Source: Chloroflexota bacterium
Lineage (GTDB): Bacteria > Chloroflexota > Dehalococcoidia > Tepidiformales > Tepidiformaceae
Reading direction: 5' to 3'
Assembly: GCA_963169135.1 (NCBI GenBank)
Contig: CAUJEQ010000124.1
Span: 1-17,443 of the forward strand
Length of the DNA: 17,443 nt
Shown piece after piece: positions 8,743 to 16,056 of the stretch. The notes under the pieces are model-generated. The model saw nothing but the letters and a program-made list of their open reading frames with translations, was not told the origin of the DNA and made no database searches. How positions within the stretch are numbered: position 1 is the first letter of the stretch; the number at the start of each line of letters is the position of its first letter. Made by a program: the position numbers and the translations under genes.

Positions 8743-10056
8743 TCACCCGGCACACATCCGGCGGGTGACTTCGTACACCATCTGGCAATTCAACCGGAAG
8801 CTTTCGATTGGCACGCGCTCATTGTGGCCATGCACGGTGCGTCCGAGTGCCGGGACATTCAGTCCACCCGAGAAGCCATAGGAGATGACCCCGCGGTTCC
8901 GAAGGACGCTGCTGTCGGTGAAACCAACGGTCATGCCGGGGACGACCACGGCGTCTTCGATGTGGTCATGCACCACTGCTTCGATGGTCCGAAAGAGCTC
9001 GGTGTCAAACGGGTTCGAGTCGGACCAGCCGATGTGGACGCGCTCGACCTTCACCTTCGGGTCGTCGATGACGTGCTCGAGTTCGGCGATGAAATCATCG
9101 GGTTTGACGCCAGGCAGGAGGCGGCAGTCGAGCGTGGCTTCAGCCCGAGCGGGGATGACGTTGTGCTTCATCCCGGCGCCCGCCGTGGTGGCGCTGATGG
9201 TGTCGGAAAGGAGCGCGCGGATACGCGGATCGCCCGCGGCGGCAGCCTGCAGGCCCTCGGCGGTGGCGTCGCCGCGGTAGATACCAGCCTTGGAAAGCCG
9301 CGCAAAATACTCCTGGAGCACCGGGGACACGGTCAGCGGCCGCTCCCAGGTCTGGACACAGTGCATGGCGCGGACGAGCCGGTCGAGGGCGTTGTCGTCA
9401 TGAGGGACCGAGCCGTGGCCGGGTGCGCCCTCGGCGACAAGCCGCAGCCACACGGGACTCTTCTCCGAGACCGCGATGTTGTAGACCGGGCGTTCGATGC
9501 CAAAGAGTTCGGTCGTGCCGCCTCCACCCTCATTGATGACGAACTCTGCATCGAGCGACTCGGGGTGGTTGCGTTCGATCCAGCGCATGCCGAACTCGGA
9601 GCCGGCTTCCTCATCCGCCATCGCGAAGAAGACAAGATCGCGCGCGAGGGGGACTTCGTTCCGCTTGAAAGCCAGGAAGGTGACCAGCTGGGCGACTCCG
9701 AGGCCCTTCATGTCGAGGGCGCCGCGGCCCCAGATGTGCCCGTCCTTAATGAGTCCGCTGAACGGCTCCTCGTCCCAGTATTCGCGCTGGACGGGGACCA
9801 CGTCGGTGTGGTTGAGGAGCATGAACGGCCGCTTGCTGCCGTCACCGCGGAGCACCGCACGAAGCGACACCCGGCCGCCGCCCGCGCCGAACGTCTCGAA
9901 GGGGATGCCTTCGCCGGTCAGGATCTCGCCGAGGAACTCGCAGGCCGCGACCTCGTTGCCAGGCGGGTTCGAGGTGTCGAGACGGATGTAGCGGCAGAGG
10001 ATGTCGACAGCTTCATCGAAGAGGACATCCCAGTTGAGCGGAGGGTTGGCAGGCAT
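8743..10056 (-). CDS. M20-family metallopeptidase / N-acyl-amino-acid amidohydrolase
   Basis: A 437-aa, probably di-zinc, cytoplasmic hydrolase of the M20 (ArgE/DapE/ACY1/carboxypeptidase G2) superfamily. First ligand motif: LLNHTDVVPV, with His83 and Asp85. Bridging Asp115 lies in GRGALDMKG, the general base is Glu149 in ADEEAGSE, and Glu176 is in INEGGGG. The dimerisation-domain His214 (GAPGHGSVPHDDNA) and the last ligand in VHGHNERVPIES (about 409-411) are also present. All metal and catalytic positions appear intact. M20 enzymes release amino acids from N-acyl amino acids or short peptides; substrate cannot be read from sequence. ATG 10056 has GAGG 8 nt upstream. It is transcribed divergently from a penicillin-acylase-type amidase, hinting at a shared amide or N-acyl substrate. 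Its 3' end abuts the regulatory region of the GlgE operon. Confidence 0.92.
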   Translation of the reverse strand: MPANPPLNWDVLFDEAVDILCRYIRLDTSNPPGNEVAACEFLGEILTGEGIPFETFGAGGGRVSLRAVLRGDGSKRPFMLLNHTDVVPVQREYWDEEPFSGLIKDGHIWGRGALDMKGLGVAQLVTFLAFKRNEVPLARDLVFFAMADEEAGSEFGMRWIERNHPESLDAEFVINEGGGGTTELFGIERPVYNIAVSEKSPVWLRLVAEGAPGHGSVPHDDNALDRLVRAMHCVQTWERPLTVSPVLQEYFARLSKAGIYRGDATAEGLQAAAAGDPRIRALLSDTISATTAGAGMKHNVIPARAEATLDCRLLPGVKPDDFIAELEHVIDDPKVKVERVHIGWSDSNPFDTELFRTIEAVVHDHIEDAVVVPGMTVGFTDSSVLRNRGVISYGFSGGLNVPALGRTVHGHNERVPIESFRLNCQMVYEVTRRMCAG

Positions 10057-10077
10057 GCGACGAACCTCGGGCGGGGT

Positions 10078-10134
10078 GGCGGAAGCCTACCAGACAGGGC
10101 TGGTGGAATCCCGTCCGGGTGGTAGGCTTCCGCC
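10078..10134. promoter_or_regulatory. Divergent promoter region built on a perfect 15-bp inverted repeat
   Basis: GGCGGAAGCCTACCA (10078-10092) is exactly complementary to TGGTAGGCTTCCGCC (10120-10134), with 27 bp between. Each arm, read outward, carries TAGGCT, a plausible -10 element: 10123-10128 for the acylase and 10089-10084 on the minus strand for the M20 gene. The expected starts are near 10136 and 10076. No good -35 is seen on either side. The repeat could be two identical promoters placed back to back, a regulator site, or both. Confidence 0.5.
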
Positions 10135-10136
10135 GC

Positions 10137-10169
10137 ATGCCAGCGGAGGGAGTGACCGATGGTGACTGA
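10137..10169 (+). CDS. Possible leaderless 10-codon leader ORF overlapping the acylase start
   Basis: ATG 10137 lies 8 nt after the TAGGCT hexamer, about where transcription should begin. It opens a frame MPAEGVTDGD with TGA at 10167-10169, overlapping the acylase ATG (10159) in another frame. If translated without a leader it could couple to the acylase gene. Nothing beyond position and frame supports it. Confidence 0.2.
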   Translation: MPAEGVTDGD

Positions 10170-12447
10170 GGAACGAGACGAGCTGATCTGCGCGGGACTC
10201 GGGGAAGAGGTGACGATCCGGCGCGACCGCTGGGGCGTGGCGCACATCGCGGCCGGCAACGAGACCGACGCGTGGTTCGGACAGGGCTTCGCAGCCGCGC
10301 AGGACCGGCTCTGGCAGATGGAGTACGACCGCCGGCGGGCAGCGGGCCGCTGGGCCGAGGCGGCAGGACCTGCGGGGCTGGCTGCCGACCAGATGGCGCG
10401 AAGGCTCGACATCGCGCGGGCGGCGCGGGCTGACCTCGACACGATGGACACTGGCACACGAGAGATGTTCGAGGCCTACGCTCGCGGGGTGAACGCGTTC
10501 CTCGCCAGTGGTGCGCCGCTTCCCCCGGAATACGGCCTGACCGGCGTTCTCCCAGAGCCATGGGAGGCGTGGCACTCGGTCGCACTCTTCAAGATCCGGC
10601 ACGTCCTGATGGGGCTGTGGCAGTGGAAGATGGCCGCCGGTGGGCTGCTCGCGCGGGTCGGGCCGGAGACATGGGCGAACCTTCACTTCCTCTCGCCCGT
10701 CGGCACGTCGGTCATTCTCCCGCCCGGAGGTGCCGTGAAAGAGCTCTTCGAGCACGCGAACGAGGAGATTGCCGCGGCAGCGGAACACCTGGGCTTCCTC
10801 TCGGAGATCGAGGCGGGCTCAAACTCGTGGGCGGTACACGGGTCGCGAACGACAACGGGCAAGCCAATGGCGTGCAACGACTCGCACCGCGCGCTCGATG
10901 TCCCGAATGCGTACTGGCAGGTCGAGGTCGCGTGCCCCGACTTCGATGTAAGCGGAGCGACTTTCGCCGGGTTCCCTGGCTTTCCGCACTTCGGCTTCAA
11001 CGGCGCGGTGGCGTGGAACATCACGCATACGCAGGCGGACTACCAGGACCTGTACCTGGAGAAGTTCGAGGGACGGGACGCCGAACGCTACCTTTCGGTG
11101 GACGGCTGGCGGCAGACCGAACGGCAGGTCGAGACGATCCAGGTGCGAGGCTCGGACCCGGTCACGATGGACTGCTGGCAAACGGCACATGGCCCGGTGG
11201 TGCACGGCGATCCGCGGAGCGGCATGGCCATCGCGCTGAAGTACACCGCGCTCGAACGCCCGAAGGCACCGTTCAACGGCGTTCGGGCTATGACTCGCGC
11301 GAAGGACATTCACGAACTGTTCGCGGCCCAGGAGGCGTGGGTTGACCCGGTGAACAACCTCGTCGCAGCCGACACCAGCGGAAACATCGGCTACATGGTG
11401 CGGGGAGAGATCCCCATACGGGCATCGAAGGCGGGCCGGCGCGTCCCCGTGCCGGGCTGGACCGGTGAGCACGAATGGACCGGCATGGTGCGGTTCGAAC
11501 AGCTGCCGCGCTCGGTCAACCCGCAGGAAGGGTTCATCGCCACCGCGAACCAGCGGGTCATCGCCGGAGACGAGCCGTACATCAGCGCCTACTTCGCTCC
11601 GCCGGGGCGGGCCGACCGGCTGGTGGAACTGCTGGGGACCGGGGAGACGCTCGCGCCGGAGACGGTCGCCTCGTGGCAGGGCGACACGACCTCGAAACCT
11701 GCCCGGACCTGGGCGCGGTTCCTCCGCCGGCAGGGGCCGTTCGAGGGTGATGCAGAGCGGGCGCGGACGATGCTCTCCGGTTGGGACGGCAACCTCCGCG
11801 CCGACGGGGGCGAAGGCCTCCTCTACGCATATTTCCGGCGCAACGTCACGCGGGAGTTGTTCGCGCCAGTGGCGGGCGAAAAGACCTGGGCGTGGCTAAC
11901 GAGCGAGCGGCATCCCGGGCTCGGCCGGGTGGTGAATGGATTGCTGGCGGATGTGGTGGCCCACCTGGATGAAGACAATGAGCCACCTGGTGCCCGGACC
12001 TGGGGTGGGGTGCTTCGGGCGGCGCTGAAAGGCGCCTGGGAGTCGGCGACCACGCTCGGCGGAAACGATCCCGCGGCATGGAGCTGGGATGCGAAGCATG
12101 CCACCGGGAGCCGGCATCCACTCTCCGCGGAGTTCCCCGAGGCGGGCCTCGACCCGCCGCGGACGCCGCTCGGGGGCGACGGCGACACGCTCCAGGCTGC
12201 TGGCTACGGCATCAGCGGAAATAACGACTTCGTGATCTCCCTGACATCGGTCTACCGGCAGGTGGTCGACTTTGCCGACGTAAAGGGGGTCTCGTACATC
12301 ATCCCCGGCGGCGTCTCGGGCGACCCACGCAGCCCGCACTTCGCGGACCAATTGCCACTGTGGCAGCGACACGCCCGCATCCCAATGGTCCGTGGCAAGG
12401 ACCCGGTGGGGAACGGCGGCGGGACTGTGCTCACCCTGCGGCCCTGA
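10159..12447 (+). CDS. Penicillin acylase family (Ntn hydrolase) amidase
   Basis: A 762-aa member of the penicillin G acylase / acyl-homoserine-lactone acylase family (S45), which hydrolyses N-acyl amides after self-cleavage. The N-terminal part has RDRWGVAHIAA and the family stretch AAAQDRLWQMEYDRRRAAGR (about 45-64). The cleavage site is in EIEAGSNSWAVHG: Ser221 would become the N-terminal nucleophile of the beta chain. Beta-chain landmarks are WNITHTQADYQDLYLE, HGPVVHG, DTSGNIGYMVRG, TANQRV and the C-terminal IIPGGVSGDPRSPHFADQLPLW. ATG 10159 follows GGAGG by 9 nt. Unlike classical periplasmic acylases there is no signal peptide: the protein begins with the charged MVTEERDELICAG, so a cytoplasmic location is likely. 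It is divergent to an M20 hydrolase and ends 5 bp from the convergent desaturase. Substrate is unknown; a quorum-signal or beta-lactam role is not supported by sequence alone. Confidence 0.93.
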   Translation: MVTEERDELICAGLGEEVTIRRDRWGVAHIAAGNETDAWFGQGFAAAQDRLWQMEYDRRRAAGRWAEAAGPAGLAADQMARRLDIARAARADLDTMDTGTREMFEAYARGVNAFLASGAPLPPEYGLTGVLPEPWEAWHSVALFKIRHVLMGLWQWKMAAGGLLARVGPETWANLHFLSPVGTSVILPPGGAVKELFEHANEEIAAAAEHLGFLSEIEAGSNSWAVHGSRTTTGKPMACNDSHRALDVPNAYWQVEVACPDFDVSGATFAGFPGFPHFGFNGAVAWNITHTQADYQDLYLEKFEGRDAERYLSVDGWRQTERQVETIQVRGSDPVTMDCWQTAHGPVVHGDPRSGMAIALKYTALERPKAPFNGVRAMTRAKDIHELFAAQEAWVDPVNNLVAADTSGNIGYMVRGEIPIRASKAGRRVPVPGWTGEHEWTGMVRFEQLPRSVNPQEGFIATANQRVIAGDEPYISAYFAPPGRADRLVELLGTGETLAPETVASWQGDTTSKPARTWARFLRRQGPFEGDAERARTMLSGWDGNLRADGGEGLLYAYFRRNVTRELFAPVAGEKTWAWLTSERHPGLGRVVNGLLADVVAHLDEDNEPPGARTWGGVLRAALKGAWESATTLGGNDPAAWSWDAKHATGSRHPLSAEFPEAGLDPPRTPLGGDGDTLQAAGYGISGNNDFVISLTSVYRQVVDFADVKGVSYIIPGGVSGDPRSPHFADQLPLWQRHARIPMVRGKDPVGNGGGTVLTLRP

Positions 12448-12452
12448 GGCTG

Positions 12453-13493
12453 CTACTCGGTCGCGGTTGCGGGAGCTGCTGTTGAGCGGCGGGCTTCGAC
12501 GCCGAGGCGGTACAGGTGGGACCAGCCTTCGCGGTATGAAGCGAACAGGCCGGTGGCGTGATAGGAGATGCCCAGCCGGCGGCAGAAGTCTTCAACGATC
12601 GGCTGCGCCTGGCGGAGCTTGTTGCGGGGCATGGTGGGGAAGAGGTGGTGCTCGATCTGGTAGTTCAGCCCGCCATACCAGAAGTCCGTGAGCGGGTGGC
12701 CGGAGACGTTTCGGGAAGTAAGCACCTGTTCGCGGAGGAAGTCCATGCGGCCGCCGGCTCCGATGACGGCCATGCCCTTGTGGTTCGAGGCGAAGACCGA
12801 GCTGTTATAGAGCCCGAAGGCGAGCTGGTGGACGGCCACGAACCCGATCGCGAGCGGCCAGCTGCCGATGGCCAAGAGGAGCACGCCGTAGAGGGCGAAG
12901 TGGCCTGCCATGACGGCAGCCTGCAGCGCCGGCCGCTTTGCGCTGCCGCTGAGGAGGTGCTGGATGCTGGTGATCCGCATGTTGGCCGCCTGGAGCGGGA
13001 GAAGCATCGGGAAGATGAACGCCTGCAGGGCGATCAGGGGCCGGAGCTTCTTGGAGCGCGACGCAAGCTGCTCGATCGAGAAGACGACCATGGGGAACTG
13101 GATGTCGGGGTCGAGGTCAATGTGGTTCGGAGTGGCGTGGTGCTGGTTGTGCTTGTTGCTCCACCAGGTGTGGCTGATGCCGAGCAACAGGTTGCCGAAG
13201 ATGAACCGCGCCACGAGATTCGTGTGATGCCCACGGAACCCCTGGCGATGTCCCACGTCGTGCCCAAGCAGGGCGACCTGCGTTGACGCAAAGGCCAGCA
13301 GGAGGGCTCCGAGCAGCACGAGGGCGACGTGGCCCGTGGCCAGTGTCACCCACACGGCGAGGGCGATGCCGCCAAACGCAGCGGCCGCCTTGAACGCGTA
13401 GTAGCCGTTTTGGGGGGCGAGAAGTCCCTGGTTGGTGACGAGCTGTTTCAGTTCACGGTAGTCAATTGGTGGCGCGGGACGCTGGTTCGACAT
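12453..13493 (-). CDS. Membrane fatty acid desaturase (acyl-lipid / linoleoyl-CoA type)
   Basis: A 346-aa integral-membrane di-iron desaturase that puts a double bond into a fatty acyl chain. All three histidine boxes are present: HDVGH (78-82), HNQHH (115-119) and QIEHH (279-283). The QIEHH form is typical of front-end (delta-5/6-like) and DesA3-type enzymes. Hydrophobic segments lie at about 36-76 (one hairpin), 155-170 and 195-230. There is no fused cytochrome b5 or ferredoxin domain, so electrons come from a separate partner. I chose ATG 13493 (MSNQRPAPPIDYREL), preceded by GGAGG at a short 3-nt spacing. An ATG at 13532 with GGGAG 10 nt upstream is possible but adds a non-conserved-looking arginine-rich end. 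It lies 108 bp downstream of the PIG-L gene on the same strand. Regiochemistry cannot be fixed. Confidence 0.93.
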   Translation of the reverse strand: MSNQRPAPPIDYRELKQLVTNQGLLAPQNGYYAFKAAAAFGGIALAVWVTLATGHVALVLLGALLLAFASTQVALLGHDVGHRQGFRGHHTNLVARFIFGNLLLGISHTWWSNKHNQHHATPNHIDLDPDIQFPMVVFSIEQLASRSKKLRPLIALQAFIFPMLLPLQAANMRITSIQHLLSGSAKRPALQAAVMAGHFALYGVLLLAIGSWPLAIGFVAVHQLAFGLYNSSVFASNHKGMAVIGAGGRMDFLREQVLTSRNVSGHPLTDFWYGGLNYQIEHHLFPTMPRNKLRQAQPIVEDFCRRLGISYHATGLFASYREGWSHLYRLGVEARRSTAAPATATE

Positions 13494-13601
13494 TCCCCTC
13501 CGGGGGTGGAGGCTGACGCCTCGACAGGTCATTCGCGGGGGTCTCCCGCAACGTCCACCGTACCACACGGGGCTCCGGCAAGCTGTAAGCGTACCGCCGG
13601 G

Positions 13602-14471
13602 TCAGGCTGCCGCGGTTAAGGCCCAGGCCGGAACTCCGGCGAAAAGGTCTGTCTCCTTTTCCCGCCCACCGTTCACCACGCTCATTGCGCGATAGAACTC
13701 CTGCGTTCCCCACAGGTAGCGGTGGCGCTCGTCGGAAAGCGACTGCAGGCGCTCGTAAAACGGTAGCTGCGACCGGTGTTGCCTCACCGCGACCCAGACC
13801 TGGCGCCAGCGGGCGCCGGCGTTCACGGTCGTGGTGATGACCCAGTCTTGCCAGCCCGGAGAACGCCGCTCCTCGCCATCGATGTGCATGACGAGTTCGC
13901 CAAACGCCTCTTCGTAGGCAGACATGTACCCGGCACGGGCTGCACGGTAGTAGAGCTTCGAGACCTGGTGCGGCTCGAGCCGCTCAAGGAACCGGTACCC
14001 GGGATTCGCGGCGGCCACGACGGCGGCGGTGGTGAACTGGCAGATGGCGATGTGGTCCGGGTGGCCGTAGAGGCCGTCGTGACCAAAGGTCAACACGACG
14101 TCGGGCTGGAAGTCGCGGATGTAGGCGGCGATCTCGGTCACGATGGCCTCGGGGTCGACCTCGTCGAGTTCGCCATCGGTATGGCCGAGGAAGTACACGT
14201 TGCGGACGCCGAGGATGGCGGCTGCGCGGCGGAGCTCCTCGCGGCGGATGCGGCCGAGAGCGGCCTCTCCGGGGTTGCGGTCCGGATGGCCGACCCAACC
14301 CTTCTGCCCAGACGTGGCGGTGATGAGATGGACCTCCACCCCCTCTGCGGCGTAGCGGGCGATGGTGCCCCCGAAGCCGAGGGTCTCGTCGTCGGGATGG
14401 GCCAGGACCAGCAGCATGCGGCGGGTACCGGTGGGCGAGGTTGGAGTGGCGAGCAATTCGGGGTTCGACAT
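13602..14471 (-). CDS. PIG-L/LmbE family deacetylase
   Basis: A 289-aa zinc hydrolase of the family containing GlcNAc-PI deacetylase, MshB (mycothiol), Mca and BshB (bacillithiol). The zinc and catalytic motif AHPDDETLGFGG gives His25, Asp27, Asp28 and Glu29; the second motif GHPDHIA gives His137 and His140, preceded by LTFGHDGLYG. GHTDGELDE (96-104) is also family-typical. The protein is soluble, without a signal peptide. ATG 14471 follows AAGGA by 9 nt. Likely reactions are N-deacetylation of a sugar derivative or hydrolysis of a thiol conjugate. No other thiol-biosynthesis gene is in the window, so a role in mycothiol- or bacillithiol-like metabolism is only possible. It sits between the acyl-CoA-dehydrogenase-like gene and the desaturase, all on one strand, with gaps large enough for separate promoters. 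Confidence 0.93.
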   Translation of the reverse strand: MSNPELLATPTSPTGTRRMLLVLAHPDDETLGFGGTIARYAAEGVEVHLITATSGQKGWVGHPDRNPGEAALGRIRREELRRAAAILGVRNVYFLGHTDGELDEVDPEAIVTEIAAYIRDFQPDVVLTFGHDGLYGHPDHIAICQFTTAAVVAAANPGYRFLERLEPHQVSKLYYRAARAGYMSAYEEAFGELVMHIDGEERRSPGWQDWVITTTVNAGARWRQVWVAVRQHRSQLPFYERLQSLSDERHRYLWGTQEFYRAMSVVNGGREKETDLFAGVPAWALTAAA

Positions 14472-14497
14472 GACGAGTGTTCCTTTGTTGGTTTGGG

Positions 14498-14530
14498 GCC
14501 GGCGCCCCGGTACAACTCCGGGGCGCCGGC
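14498..14530. repeat. Perfect 13-bp GC-only inverted repeat upstream of the PIG-L gene
   Basis: GCCGGCGCCCCGG (14498-14510) pairs perfectly with CCGGGGCGCCGGC (14518-14530) around the loop TACAACT. In a minus-strand transcript it would form a very stable hairpin in the PIG-L leader, ending about 26 nt before the start codon. It is not followed by a U tract on either strand, so it is not a standard intrinsic terminator. It may stop or process transcripts from the upstream flavoprotein gene, or protect the PIG-L mRNA. Confidence 0.6.
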
Positions 14531-14598
14531 GGGGGAGAGATGGCCATCAGGCCGCTTGATGCCGGTCCGTCTCACAGGAGTCAGTGAGCGCGGGCGGG

Positions 14599-15840
14599 TC
14601 AGGCCGCGTCGGGCTCGAGTCCGAGTTCGACGCGGCCGATGAATTCGTGGGCGGTATTCGCTGCGAGGGGGTGCATGAACGCCCCCGCCCGGACGTCCCG
14701 GTAGAGACGAGAGAGCGGGTGGCGCGACATGTACCCGGCTCCGCCCGAGAGCGTCAGCGACCGGTCGACGACACGGACCGCTGCCGCATTGAGGAAGGTC
14801 TTCGCGCATTGCGCTTCCTTGAAGGCGATCAGCACATCGTCGTAGTCGGCGCAAGCGACGTGGTTGGCGAAGTACTGGTCGACCAGACGCGTGGCCCGGT
14901 CGAAGATGCCGCGCATGGCCGCCAGGTCGACGGCGTTTTCGGCGGCCAGGAGCTGGATCATTGGGCGATCGGCCATCGGCCGGCCGTTGCGGCCCTTCTT
15001 CGCGTTCGCGGCCATGGCGAGGCCCTGTCCGGCAGCGGCCTCGGCGATCCCGAGATACGGGGAAGCGTGGACCAGCCCCGCAGAGAGGAAGCGTTCCAGC
15101 AGGCCGGCGTTCCACGTACCGTTGGGGAAGCCACCGACCAGGCGGCCTTCCGGGACAGCGACGCTTTCGAACGAGACCGAGCCGCTGCCGCTCGCGCGCA
15201 TGCCCATGGCGTCCCAGTCGTGATTCAGGGTGACGCCGGGGTCGTTGGCCGGGACCTGGACGAAGGAGACGCGCTCGCCGCCGTTGTCGTCCTCCCACGA
15301 GACGGACACCACGAGGTGGGTCGCGGCCCCGGACATGGTGGCGAAGGTCTTCTTGCCAGAAATGGACCAGCCATTGGCGCTGCGGGTGGCCCGGGTGGCG
15401 GGGTCGGTCAGTTCGCGCCCGGGCTCGGTGCTCAGCGAAGCGAGGATGACCTCGCCCCGGGCGATGCCCTGGAGCGTGGAGGCAACGCCTGCGGCGCGGG
15501 CGCCGTCGCCATTGGCCATGGCACGCGCGTATGAGCGGCGCAGGCCCATCGTGACGTTCAGATGCATATTGACGCCGATGGTGGTTGAGCCGTCGCCGCG
15601 AGCGAGGCGGCTCGATGCCACCAGCACGTCGCGGACGGTCTCGACGCCCATCCCGCCGCAGCCGCGGGGGACCGGGGCGGCCAGGTAGCCACTGGCACGG
15701 AGGGCGTCGATGTTCTCAGCGGGGAAGCTGCCCTCGCGGTCGTGTTCACCGGCGCGCGTGGCAAAATCGGCCGCCAGTTCTTCGGCCAGCGCGACAAGGC
15801 GGCGGCCGGGCCCGGTGTCTGCTTGCAGTTCGTGTTCCAC
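14599..15840 (-). CDS. Acyl-CoA dehydrogenase-like flavoprotein (possibly DszC-type monooxygenase)
   Basis: A 413-aa protein with the acyl-CoA dehydrogenase fold: an N-terminal helical domain (FPAENIDALRASGYLAAPVP), a flavin-binding middle beta domain (LASLSTEPG..., NGWSISGKKTFATMSGAATH, DWDAMGMRASGSGSVSFESV) and a C-terminal helical bundle (SGGAGYMSRHPLSRLYRDVR, about 365-384). After the RDVR segment the usual YEGT catalytic-Glu motif is missing; the sequence reads AGAFMHPLAANTAHEF. This resembles the Acyl-CoA_dh_2 / DszC-like group, flavin-dependent monooxygenases or atypical dehydrogenases, so ordinary beta-oxidation activity is doubtful. The start is GTG 15840, with GGAG 7 nt upstream; an ATG further upstream (15957) would add an unrelated-looking extension across the intergenic region. 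It is divergent from the PEBP gene and upstream of the PIG-L gene on the same strand. Fold certain, reaction uncertain. Confidence 0.9.
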   Translation of the reverse strand: MEHELQADTGPGRRLVALAEELAADFATRAGEHDREGSFPAENIDALRASGYLAAPVPRGCGGMGVETVRDVLVASSRLARGDGSTTIGVNMHLNVTMGLRRSYARAMANGDGARAAGVASTLQGIARGEVILASLSTEPGRELTDPATRATRSANGWSISGKKTFATMSGAATHLVVSVSWEDDNGGERVSFVQVPANDPGVTLNHDWDAMGMRASGSGSVSFESVAVPEGRLVGGFPNGTWNAGLLERFLSAGLVHASPYLGIAEAAAGQGLAMAANAKKGRNGRPMADRPMIQLLAAENAVDLAAMRGIFDRATRLVDQYFANHVACADYDDVLIAFKEAQCAKTFLNAAAVRVVDRSLTLSGGAGYMSRHPLSRLYRDVRAGAFMHPLAANTAHEFIGRVELGLEPDAA

Positions 15841-15942
15841 GGTGTCTCTCCCAGCGGCTGTCTGCCGCACTTCCAACGTAGGGAGAGTGGGCCGGGAGAA
15901 CTTGAGGGAATTCTGGAGAACCCGTAGAGGGTTACCGGCGAG

Positions 15943-15958
15943 CGTGAGGGACGTCACG
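15943..15958. promoter_or_regulatory. Short dyad in the divergent flavoprotein/PEBP intergenic region
   Basis: CGTGA-N6-TCACG is a 5-bp inverted repeat in the 216-bp gap between the divergent flavoprotein (start 15840) and PEBP (start 16057) genes. A TAGAGT hexamer (15972-15977) just to its right could be a -10 for the PEBP gene. TACGTT on the minus strand near 15880 could serve the flavoprotein gene. No clear -35 is seen, so these are weak candidates. Confidence 0.2.
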
Positions 15959-16056
15959 GAAGGGGGCAGGGTTAGAGTGCTGGCGGGCTCGTCGCCGGTA
16001 TGCCAGTATCAGGCTGCCTTGCGCCTGGACGAACGCACGCTGAGGAGGTTTCTGCC

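Noticed and set aside
8713..10125. A 470-codon plus-strand frame opposite the M20 gene
   Set aside because: The M20 reading has all metal ligands; the plus-strand frame has none and runs through the divergent promoter region.
13494..13601. A promoter with TACGGT or TACGCT hexamers upstream of the desaturase gene
   Set aside because: Several TAnnnT hexamers occur, but none has an acceptable -35 at 16-18 nt, so I cannot choose one.
15841..15957. An upstream ATG start at 15957 for the acyl-CoA-dehydrogenase-like gene
   Set aside because: There is no ribosome site, the extra residues do not resemble the family, and GTG 15840 has GGAG at 7 nt.
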